A DNA stretch of 64,000 nt from positions 41,665 to 105,664 of the forward strand of contig MNCI01004075.1 of assembly GCA_015680685.1 (NCBI GenBank), written 5' to 3'. Shown piece after piece: positions 50,683 through 60,690 of this stretch. The translations under genes and the position numbers were made by a program. The notes under the pieces are model-generated. The model saw only the letters and a list, made by a program, of their open reading frames with translations, was not told the origin of the DNA and made no database searches. Positions within the stretch are counted from its first letter, which is position 1, and the number at the start of each line of letters is the position of its first letter. The DNA is from Gnetum montanum. Taxonomy: Eukaryota > Streptophyta > Gnetopsida > Gnetales > Gnetaceae.

Positions 50683-53600
50683 ATGAACCCCGTGAGCAAC
50701 ACCGCTGCAACAGCTCAAGTAACCGACATCGTGGACACCATGGCTGTCCAACAGCCTATCACGCAACACCCAGGAGTACAACCCACCGCGGGGCCCTGCC
50801 GGTCCCTAAGGTTGCAAGGGAGAGACCCAGCCTCCAACATCATGACCCAGGATCAGTATAATTTTATATGTATTAAGAAACAAGCTGGCCTGGCCGTAGA
50901 CTAAGCTGAACTAGAGGTAAAGAGGTAGTTCGAACTCTTTTACAGAGGGGGACGCAAGTTCATCCCCTCACCGTATGACATCATCCCTATTCCGGAGTAG
51001 TATTCAAAGCTCGTCACACAGCTCCTCCTGCAAAGGAGACACTCCTTGGATCAGCCTGCACTAGAGTCCTAACTAGAGAAAGAGGACGAATTTTCCGCTC
51101 AATCTGAACACGAGGATTCTTATCACACTCTAAGCCCGCAAGCACACGTTAACCCCATTTTTCATCCCGATACAGGGGAAATCATGCCCCTCCAACCCCT
51201 CAGACTAACTCACACATAAATTCCTCCATCGCACACATCCTCATTTGCTCATGTGCCACCTCCAACTGATCCGCAATTCAGCATGCTCCCTCTCGCCATC
51301 ATCCTCGATGCAGTAGCCGGCCCATCTTCACAGGCACCGCCCCCTCACTATAGCGTGGGAGTGACACTCCCACCCCGAGTGATAGGGATGCCACACGTAA
51401 TATCGGCATCCACATCCGCTCACTACATCCCGCACATTCAAATGCATATAACCCCTTCTACCACCGTAATTCAACAGGGGGTCCCTCCACAAAACGTAGC
51501 TGCACAACGGGTAACGATGGGCGCTCAACCACAACAACATCAACCTCCTCACTATAACATACCACCCCATATGGTTCAACTAGCCAACGTTCCCCTAGTA
51601 TAGCCGCCACCACCACAACCATAGCCTTTCCCCTATCACGCACCACAAGTGCAACCCCCGGCCGCACAACTTTTTGCCTTTCAACCCACCGTCCAATAGT
51701 CTAACCCGTATAATATAGCACAACCTCAAGCTGCCATGTTACCGAGTGCCCAAGATTGGGCGGATGCCAAGAAACTGATGCAAGAATTAGTTGATGAGGT
51801 AAAACGCCTCAAAATAGCCGCTGATGGGGAGCTGAAGGTAGTGGACTTCTACCAAGATGACCCCATCAGCTCATCTGTCCCACCCTTAATGTTGCCCAAA
51901 GGCGTTTCCTTACTAATACTAACCAAATACAACGGGGAGACAGACCCCAATGCACACTTGATAACATTTAGGCTAGAATGCGCGCTGCTCCAGGCATGGC
52001 CCCATTCCATTCTCTGAGTGTTCCCCATGTCCCTTGCAGGGAGGGCACTTGATTGGTATCGGGCCCTACCAAGGAATTCCATCTTCTCCTTGGAAGACTT
52101 ATTACACCAGTTCGTGACTCGGTTCAAGTACAACTTGAAACCCGAGGCCACCCTGGACAGCCTCATACAGGTTAAGCAAGCACCACTTGAACCTGTACAG
52201 AAATTTATTTAGAGGTGGAGCGCCGCTCTCAACGAACTACATGAACCAATCTCCCAGACCTACCTGCTTACTATTCTAAAAGTAGCTGTTAACGATTTTT
52301 TTAAATCCAAGCTATATTACCTTAATGCGCGTGATCTTAACCAAGCATTTGTACAAATTAAAAACATAGAAGAAGCAGCCCAAAACAGCCATGACCCTAC
52401 ATACCTAGCCTTTAAGAATCAACACACCAAAAAAGATAAAGAGAAGGCTAAGGCAACTATAGTGGTGATAGCAGAGGCGCAACAACAAAACAAACCAGTC
52501 GCAACCCCTACTAATTACAATAAACCAACTCCCACAGCTGCGCCAGAGTCATCATCGTGACAAAACCCAACAACGGACCGTATGCGAAACTTCGAGAGGA
52601 AAGAACCCTCTCAATATACGCCTCTACCAATGAAGCCTTCCCAGCTCTTCGATCAACTCCTGAAGGCTGAGCTAATGAAACATAAGCAGTTGTCCCCCGC
52701 GGCCATCCGGAGACATGAACGGTTCTGCCAACTCATTCAGAACCCAAGTATAGCAACGCTAGATGAGCCTCCTGTACCCAAAGGCTTTAGAATGGATCGA
52801 TTTTGCGACTACCATCAACAAAACGGACATGGTGCGGATTACTATTTCACCTTGAAACAGGATATTCAGCAAATGATCGATGAAGGAAAAATCACTTTTG
52901 ACAAGGCCAACCCGGTCCAACTGCAGAATCAAGCTATGGGGGTGTACAAAGACCCCCTGAACACCAAAGAGGTGCCATATGTCATTAATACAATCTACCT
53001 TGATGATGATTCCGAAGCATCCAACATTAACACTGCCTATCCCCAATATAAACAGGAAACACCTAATAGGCCGTTCGTAGTTCAGATTCCCCCCGCTGTG
53101 TCCATGGCCACGCCTAACACCATGACACGGGACAAACCATATGTAGTGTGTGTCCCTCCCATCATCCCCTCAGATGCATCAACCCCTCATACTTGGCTTA
53201 CCCCTTTCATAGTCTGGGTACCACCCACAGTCACAACAGTAGAGGTCCAACCTCCACCAAAACCAACTCCGTATGTCGTTAGGATACCCGAAACTCCTAA
53301 TGATTACCAAACCTCTATCTCACGAGTGCCAGGCCAACCCAGTCCCTACGTCATTAGGGTCCCTAGCTAGCCTTCTAACCAGTCACATCCAACGGCACAA
53401 CCGCAACCCCGCCCAGCTCCATATGTGGTGCGAATCCCAGGGCAGCTTGAGGCTCCAAGACCAGCCCCACCTCCACGCCACACACGAGAACTCCTAGCAG
53501 ATAGGCTTACACGTGAACGTGTGGAGAAGGAACGCCAATGGTTAGCTCTGGTGCCACCTAAGCCCATCCCACTTAACTCTGTGCCTATGTCATCGCCTAA

Positions 53601-53766
53601 CAACCAATCAGACACAGGTAATGAAGGCGAATCATCTGAAAAATATGAACCACTTAAAATGACAGCTTCAAACAAAAATGACAAACCAACAAAACATGAA
53701 ATAAAACTGTTGGGCCCAATGGACCCAGTTATCATTGATAAAAACGCTCCAAACAGTAAGATTTAG
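50683..53766 (+). pseudogene. Gag of the young Tat copy
   Basis: Start chosen at ATG 50,683, after the leader. One frame runs to 53,766, broken by stops (50,902, 51,601, 52,015, 52,210, 52,558 and 53,368 among others), many of them TAG or TGA in contexts explainable by C-to-T or G-to-A change. The first third is Pro/Gln/His-rich. Capsid-like Retrotrans_gag motifs lie at 51,880-52,215 (KYNGETDPNAHLITF, RALDWYRALP, FKYNLKPEATL). A knuckle CDYHQQNGHGADYY at 52,804-52,845 has its last Cys replaced by Tyr. Behind it is a proline-rich spacer with six or seven PYVVRIP-type repeats (53,073-53,440). The protein would coat element RNA in particles. The gag-to-protease step needs a frame change near 53,770. 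Confidence 0.88.
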
Positions 53767-53774
53767 CAACGACC

Positions 53775-54782
53775 TTGACACAAGTCACCCAAGCATTGAA
53801 GCAAAAGAAAACTTCGTTGAGCTTGTATGATTTGGTGCTAACATCCCAAACACATCGAGAAGCTCTAGTATGCATGTTAACGTCGATCCGGGTAAGCGAG
53901 GACTTGCCCCCGAATGAACCCGCCATCCATGCGGTAATGTACTCATCTCACAGGACCACTCCTAAACCCTTGAGCTTCCATGATGACAACATTAATGTGG
54001 ACAAGAAAACAGGGAAAATAACAATAGCCCCCATGTTCATAACGATACGTATCAACCAGTTCAAGATACATAGGGTCCACGTAGACGATGGAGCTGCAAC
54101 AAATGTTGTACCATATCGCATCGTTGAACAATTGGGGCTTACTGAATTAATTAAACCAACCACAACTACGTGTTTAAAGTCATTCAATGGGTCACGCGTA
54201 ATGGTAAAAGGAACAATAACTTTAGATTTCATAGTGGGAGACCAGTTCCCTACATCTTCCGAATTCCTAGTGGTCGATGAGATGCCAGGGTTCAACCTAA
54301 TATTAGGAAGACCCTGGTTGGCCCAACTGAGAGCTATCTCCTCCCCTGTACACCAGGAGATCCACCTGCCGTATGAAGGCGGTGAAATCATTATACACGG
54401 GGAAGCCGCTACGCCTATTATCTCATCACACGTGGATGTGGACTAAGGCTCAGAAGTCGAGCTTGAGGAGCTTAAATGAAACGATAAAAATGTGCACCCA
54501 CTGGTAAGCAATAAACCTTCGAACATAGAACAAGAGCCCCCTAAAATAGAAACACCCGTGTTTGACGTTGTGCATACAACCTCTCAAATGGAAAATAACA
54601 CAGAAACCCCGCCAACTATCGAAACATCTGAAAACATTGACACGGAAGCCATTCCATCAGACGTCCCTTGGGCTGAATTACCATTCAATGTGATTAGTGA
54701 AGGGGACGCTGAATACATAATCATCCCGGTTGACATATTTCCTAACATTAAAAATAAGAAAATCAAAAAACTATTACAATAA
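53775..54782 (+). pseudogene. Aspartic protease of the young Tat copy
   Basis: Open from 53,775 to 54,446 and, after TAA and TGA, to 54,782 in the same frame. The active-site block is VHVDDGAATNVVPYRIV (about 54,077-54,127). A DDGA quartet stands where retroelement proteases have D-[ST/G]-G-[AS], and the flap-side block NLILGRPWL lies at 54,295-54,321. It would cut the gag-pol polyprotein. It is in a different frame from gag. The tail to 54,782 is acidic and has no known domain. The next 5.9 kb holds the antisense gene before RT begins, so the polyprotein cannot be made from an unspliced message here. Confidence 0.82.
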
Positions 54783-54805
54783 TATCAACACTCTTAGTCT
54801 GAAAA

Positions 54806-55200
54806 GACGTTAAACTATAACATGTCCGAAACGACGTCAAACTACAACATGTCCGAAACGACGTTAAACTATAACATGTTCGAAACGATGTTAAACTATA
54901 ATTTGTTCGAAATGACACTAAACTACGATAAATCGAAGAAAATAAAAAAAACATTATTATTACTAAACTACACTACCTATCTGAAATGACGTTAAACTAT
55001 CACATCCGCAAAGACGTAAAACTAGCCATGATCAGCAATGATCAGTCAATAGAAAAAAATCCGCCCGTGTCATTCGAAATATTCCTTGTTTACGACTGGG
55101 GCCCGAAATGGCCTTAAACTAGTTCANTAGAAAAAAATCCGCCCGTGTCATTCGAAATATTCCTTGTTTACGACTGGGGCCCGAAATGGCCTTAAACTAG
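54806..55200 (+). repeat. TTAAACT-motif array after protease
   Basis: Four full 27-bp units and one partial unit (54,806, 54,833, 54,860, 54,887, 54,914; core GACGTTAAACTATAACATG) are followed by looser units at 54,985-55,030 and GAAATGGCCTTAAACTAG at 55,105. The last block appears again at 55,183 only because 77 bp are repeated on both sides of an N at 55,127, a likely assembly join. Confidence 0.85.
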
Positions 55201-55215
55201 TTCATGTGCGCATAC

Positions 55216-55221
55216 TTTATT
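55216..55221 (-). terminator. Poly(A) signal of the antisense gene
   Basis: AATAAA on the minus strand, about 260 nt after the antisense stop codon. TTGTAA-type elements lie shortly before it. The position suits a plant 3' UTR. Confidence 0.5.
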
Positions 55222-55478
55222 CTCCTTTTTGTTCAGCATTTACAATCACATCTCTGCTTTACATTTAAAACAAAACAGAAAAACAAGCCAAAACATTTTT
55301 CATTGCTACGTCATGTTTACAATTAAAGTCAAAATCAACAAAAAATTTTCTTACATGCCATGTTGTACACTTATAAGTGTCAACTGTTTTCATCCATCTC
55401 AAAATTTTCAAGTTACAATTCCCGTATAAGTCTGAGTCAAAAAACAACAAAAACTTAAAAACTAAAAAAAAGAAAAGC

Positions 55479-58400
55479 CTAAGCATCCGGGGCAGGAGGA
55501 TCGTCCCCTTTAGATCCACCAGCATCAGGGGCCCCTGCTCCACTGGGGCCAGCTTCTTGAGCATCATCGCCACCTTCATTCTAAAAATACCAAAAAGAAC
55601 AACCAACATAAGAATAAGTGAATGTCAAAGTTTTAAATACTATTCAGTAAATTAATTTCATAAGGACAAAATGCTTACCATAGGAGATCCCCCTAAGCCA
55701 AACTCCAGCCGACGAAGGATTTCCTCTTCTGAAACTCTGGCCCAGTCTGTCCCATCCAGGCCTAAGTCAACGTCTGCCAAAGTCTTTCCTTTGTCGACAG
55801 CTGACCAGGTAGGGCGTTTTAGAGGGAACTCACCCACCGACACTTCCCCAGAAGCAGTTGTGATCACCCTTGTAGGCGACTCCATTTCCAAAGTTGTATT
55901 CTAAGCAAAAGTATCGAAAGCAGAATGCAAACCCAAACCCTCCACAAACATCTCTAGTTGCCGCTTTTCAATAGACACCTCTTTTAGCGACTTCTTGTAG
56001 TAATGTTTGTGATTTTTCTCATCCTGACCCCACTTACGAACCTTGGAAGAAAAGGCCTTCCAATCTTGACATTTAAGGTTTAGAAGATCAATTTGGGCTT
56101 TACACTCCATCATTCTCCGAGTCAACGATGCATGGCGATTCAGTAGATTCCAATATCTAGTGTATGTGACCTCGGACGTTTGCCAGGAGCAATCACCGCT
56201 TAGTCTGGCAGTGGCGAACTCATACCGAGCCTTCAGATCGTCATGTTCCACTGAAAACTTAGAGACTTCACTTTCTTTTGCCTGAATCTGTAGCCACAAC
56301 TGCTCAATGGAACGCCTACAGGTCCACAACGATATAGCATTGTACACAAAGCCTTCTACAACTCCATCGTAGACAGGCCTTAGCACCTGTTCCACTTCTG
56401 GGGAAAGCACAGTTAAACATTCTATGCTAACACTTTCAGAGGGATCCCATCTCAATTTAGCGCCTATCCACGTGAAAAATACAAATGTTAGGACAATATA
56501 AACAAGATGTGAAACTCCAAACCTTTAAATAATATATACCTATGTCAGGGTGGGCCTCCTGGATCCGTTCGACGACATCTTCCGCGAGTCCAGCCACAAA
56601 ATCCATTTTGCTTGGCATTTTAGACCAAGTAAATGGCTCACGGGTACGGGATGAACTAACCTCAGCAGTCCTCTCCGGGGGAACCGTCTTCATCTGTACA
56701 TCCAAATGCACCGTCCTGGTCTCGTTGCCTTCATTTGGACAAGATAAAAACACAAAAAAATAAAAAATACCACAAAAATGATGACTAACAATCAAAATTG
56801 AAATGGGATAAAGAGAAAAACCTACCATGATCCTTGTCACCCTCTGGGGGATCACCCAGATCCAAGTCTCCCTGAAGAAACCTACGGAACACTTGGTCGA
56901 CACTGCCCTGGTCGTCCAACGACTTAGTTTCCATGATTTTCTCCTTTAACTCCTTCGTCTCTCCGCCTTGGCTCTTCTCTGTATGTTCCTCCACATTGTT
57001 CTTCTCCGTATTGGTCTCCTCCTCCTCGGTGATAGTCTCTAGAGCCTGCTTTCTCACTGTTTTAAAATCAAGCCAAAAACACTTATAACACGTAAGCGAT
57101 TGAAGTAAAAGTTATAAACAAAATGAAAACGACAAAGTAATAAACAAGCAAGGTCCACTTACCAGGCATCTTGAAGCGTATCTGCTTCATGCGTGGCTGG
57201 TTAACATCGGAGATATCCTCAGCCATGCATTTAGGCCTCTTTAGTTTTGACCTAGCTTGGCCAACAATCTCCTTGATGACCCATTCTACCCTTCTAGCAG
57301 TGTAGGGTACCTCATCTGGCTCCAACCCCAAACTATCGCGCGTGTGGATTGAACCGCCAGATGACCCCCCTGTAGTAATAGAAGCAGATTCATCAATACC
57401 TTCAGGTGCATCTTGGGACTTAGCTGTCTCAAACAAGTGATTGATCCATGGGCGGGATATTTGACCCCGATCCTGAAGAACAAATTTGTTGTCTCTGCGA
57501 ACTACCAGGAACTCGGCAAAATGACGAAAATAACCGGTGAAGAATGTGAAGGTGAAATGGGATTTTGCCTCGACATTCGAACGCAAACGCACTATATCCT
57601 TGTGCATAAATCGTGCCCAGTTATATCGCATGCCTATTTCCAAAACAGTTTGCATGACACGAACAGCCTCAACCCCAAGACACCTCACCTGGGAAAGAGT
57701 TTTAGGGAATACGCGTGCTCTGAACAGGGGATATAGTTCGTTCACTTCCACAACTTTTGCCTTCCCCTGCATCGGGAATCCCTTGGCACCCTTGGCCACG
57801 CCTAGCCAATCTTCCAACTCCTGAATCGTCTAGAGCTCTTTATGAGCTCTATCTAATACTACATTTACGCCATCTGTCGGTACATCAAATAGGTTTGAAA
57901 AGAACTTGGGCGACAGATGGAAAACTACCTTCACACCCTTAATCCTGGTGCTGTAGTATGAGACAGACTCATTAAAAGAGTCTACAATCCCAATCATCTC
58001 CCCAATGGAAACGTCAGGACTCAGGGTCATAAAAAGCTCCATGAGGTCGGCATTATCCAGGCAACGAGCGAGGGACGGAGGAACATGATTACGCAACCAC
58101 TTCTGAGCCTTAGTTACCCCTCCGAACTTCATCAACAAAGTCATCTCGATTCGTCCAGTGGTCACCGGATCCTCACCAGAAGGTACATCAACTATAAAAG
58201 CAATTTAAAATGGTCGTATCAGCGTAAATCAAAACAATTGGATAAACCCGTTAATATATCTAGAAAATGTTATCATTTACCGTGGGTGGTGGATCTAGAT
58301 GTGCTGCCAAGGTCACGAGGGAAGAATGGCCCGTTGTCAGTCCAGTCTTCATGAAGCCACCCACGAGCCTTGCACATCGCAAATGCTCTAGAGAACTGCT

Positions 58401-59903
58401 TATGAAAATGGACCATCGAACCCTTCGTTTGACCCAGTACAGTCCCATGAAGGGTGGGGCCTATCATGAATGCCTCCAGAGTAGTGCGAGCAAGGGTTAA
58501 TCCTTCATCTTCAATGAGTGTCCCATCTGGGTTGGTCTTCGGCCTGTAAGAAAATATGGGTCAAAACAAGAAACAAACGCTAAACAACGAAAGGAAACAG
58601 TAAACTAAAATATTCCTACCTAGCCACTCGATACACCGTGCCAGGAGGATTCTAGAATAATGTATGTGCACGGGCAGCTACGAACAACGTATTGTTGGGG
58701 TAGTCTAACCCTCGCGGCAATAGTGCCCACATGTGCGTTAATGGGCATGTAGACCGGGGCCCACGGGTAGTACCATCCTCATTAACAAGAGGCCCCTCAT
58801 CAATATCCTGTATGAAAACCATGACACCTTCTGCAACCCCCGGTATCATCTCCTCAAGCACACTCCGTGCAGTCACCTCATCAAAGTTGGACCAGATAGC
58901 CACCTCGAAATTGTCCAATAGGAAGGACAGAAATCCACATGCGCCTCCCCTGAACCAAACCTCGTTGTTATCCACGGTCAGATCCGGGGGAACCTTGCCA
59001 TCCTCAACAGGGCCAACCCATGTTAATACCCCGACAAGTTCGACAATGATGAGGAAGCGCTTGCTGTCCCTGCAAACAATCACGATGCCACGACAGATTA
59101 GCCCGAAAAGAGAAAGTTTACATCATAAATCGACACTTAAAATCTGGAAAAATTTTACTAACTGTTTGCATTCAGCGTATATGCCCCGTAGACCAGCGTA
59201 TACGCCGGCGAAGCTATTCACACTTAGCACAAAAACACGGTTTAAACTCAGCGTATATGCTATACACTAAGCGTATATGCTGCCTAACTTAGCGTATACG
59301 CCGAAAATGAACTGTCTTACACTCAACGTATACACCGAAGAAACCCTCGGCGTATACGCCACAGCTCAATTTAAGCGTAAGCAATCTACGCCAACACGGA
59401 ATAAACAAGTTTATGCCAGAAAGATAGACAAGTTTACACTAAAAGACAACTGTAGACTAACAACGTATACACCGAATAAACCCTCAGCGTATACGCCGTC
59501 ACAGTAAATAGAATTTACACTGATAAAACAAGAAAATGACGCTGACAAGACTTTGCGCACAAAAAAACTCATGACGCCGTGGCTTACGCTGATATGCTAG
59601 TATAGGGAAAATGTTTACGCTGACAAAACTTTATGCCATAAAGTGACACTCGGCGTATACGCCACAAAAACCCATATGCCTAAAAATCCCTACGCTCGGC
59701 GTATACGCTGATACTGTCTATGCTATAAAAGAAAAAGCATAGAAATAATTAGAGGTAGAGATCAGAGCCTACCTGTGGGATGTCACGGGCCAGGATGGGA
59801 TCCTTGGCCTGGGTAGGCCCTGCAGCATAGCTTCCGTCTCCTCCGCGAAGGTCAAGTCGGAACCCTTCCTCCCCTAGCCCTCCACTTCTTTGCCCTTGCC
59901 CAT
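55479..59903 (-). pseudogene. Antisense eight-exon gene inside a Tat retrotransposon
   Basis: Exons: 59,903-59,773, 59,069-58,620, 58,543-58,281, 58,191-57,163, 57,056-56,826, 56,728-56,540, 56,463-55,679, 55,580-55,479. All seven introns (703, 76, 89, 106, 97, 76 and 98 nt) are GT-AG, and the sum, 3,180 nt, is one frame of 1,060 codons. In-frame TAG lies at codons 10, 183, 402 and 952. Residues about 44-193 resemble the FCP1/NIF HAD fold: FLIIVELVGVL, FLSFLLDNFEVAIWS, NNTLFVAARAHTLF, NPPGTVY. Glu replaces the nucleophilic Asp and AA replaces the late DD, so no phosphatase activity is expected. Exon 4 resembles plant transposon-protein ORFs (SFNESVSYYSTRIKGVKV, EDWLGVAKG). Exon 5 is acidic, residues about 810-945 look coiled-coil, and the tail is Gly/Asp-rich. 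Function unknown. Either a captured host gene or an element-borne accessory gene. Confidence 0.85.
59196..59709 (+). repeat. Cluster 2 of the GCGTATACGC palindrome (antisense intron 1)
   Basis: Exact copies begin at 59,196, 59,292, 59,350, 59,487, 59,653 and 59,700, plus variants such as GCGTATATGC. All lie within the 703-nt first intron of the antisense gene. The same palindrome is clustered in the LTR and leader about 9 kb away. Confidence 0.9.
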
Positions 59904-60184
59904 CTCGGCCTATTTACGCTGACGATACAAGCTTACGATGAAGAGAAGAAGTGTCTACGCTGATGCCTGAAAGTTTACGCTCCGCGTCTACGCTGGGGTT
60001 TAACGCTCCACGTCTACGCTAGGCTTTAATGCTGTGCATCTACGCTAGGGTTATTCTTCAGCGTCTACACTAACGAGAAAATTTACGCTTACGCTAAGGC
60101 ACTGTAGTTTACGCTTATGCTTTAACAGTTTACGCTGCTTCTTACGCTCTATCACTTTCAATGTAAGAAGCAAATGGACCCCCC
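59904..60184 (-). other. Predicted 5' UTR of the antisense gene
   Basis: Lies between the TATA box and the ATG. Rich in TTTACGCT/AGCGTAAA phrases, the same theme as the leader at 50.2 kb. No frame of note. Confidence 0.45.
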
Positions 60185-60229
60185 CCTTTATATAGCGCTC
60201 CGCTGACACTGACGCTGACGCTGACGTCG
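60185..60229 (-). promoter_or_regulatory. Predicted promoter of the antisense gene
   Basis: On the minus strand CTATATAAAGG (60,195 down to 60,185) is a strong plant TATA box, about 290 nt before the ATG at 59,903. Upstream of it (60,203-60,229, read on plus) three TGACG cores stand in GACGCTGACGCTGACGTC. These are candidate sites for TGA/bZIP factors like those on as-1 elements. A transcription start is expected near 60,160. Confidence 0.6.
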
Positions 60230-60399
60230 CCGTTTAATCCGTCGTTGCTCCTTTTTGCATTTTTCCTTATTTTTCGCCCAAAAAATTAATAATAATAAAA
60301 AAAATATGTATAACAAAAATAATAAAAATTATTAAAAATAGAGATTGCTACGTCTTGGTTCCCCCGTGGACCCCATTTTACACGTCTACTCTGAACGTT

Positions 60400-60577
60400 C
60401 TAGCTTAAACTGCCACTTATGGCCCGGTACGGCATTAAACTGCCATTTCCCCATCCAAGTTACGGCCCGGTAAGGCCTTAAACTGCCACTTACGGATCGG
60501 TAAGGCCTTTAACTGCCATTCAACACCCGGAAAGGCATTAAACTGCCACTCCACGCCCGGTAAGGCATTAAACTACC
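60400..60577 (+). repeat. TTAAACT-motif array before RT
   Basis: Six units of the form CCCGGTAAGGCATTAAACTG begin near 60,401, 60,423, 60,464, 60,498, 60,528 and 60,556. The core is shared with the arrays after protease and after integrase, so the antisense gene is flanked by related repeats. Confidence 0.85.
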
Positions 60578-60654
60578 ATACATCCTGGTCTGACGATAAT
60601 CCACTGTTATGCATGTACCCATAGTTTAAAATCGCCAAAAGACACAAAACGATA

Positions 60655-60690
60655 CTTCTTTACTTATTTAGCTCTCTTTTTATTGGCAGG
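60655..60690 (+). promoter_or_regulatory. Candidate sense-strand 3' splice site
   Basis: A pyrimidine-rich stretch (TTTAGCTCTCTTTTTATTGGCAG) ends in AG at 60,688-60,689 right where the pol frame opens. Ogre elements are known to splice out an intron between protease and RT. No donor in the matching phase was found near 54.5-54.8 kb (CTG|GTAAGC at 54,504 looks good but is out of phase), so this is tentative. Confidence 0.35.

Noticed and set aside
51328-51667. Minus-strand frames opposite gag
   Set aside because: They mirror Pro/His-rich gag codons, without splice sites or motifs.
58731-59270. 179-codon plus-strand frame opposite the antisense gene
   Set aside because: It runs against exon 2 and intron 1, shows no domain, and does not match the old copy on that strand.
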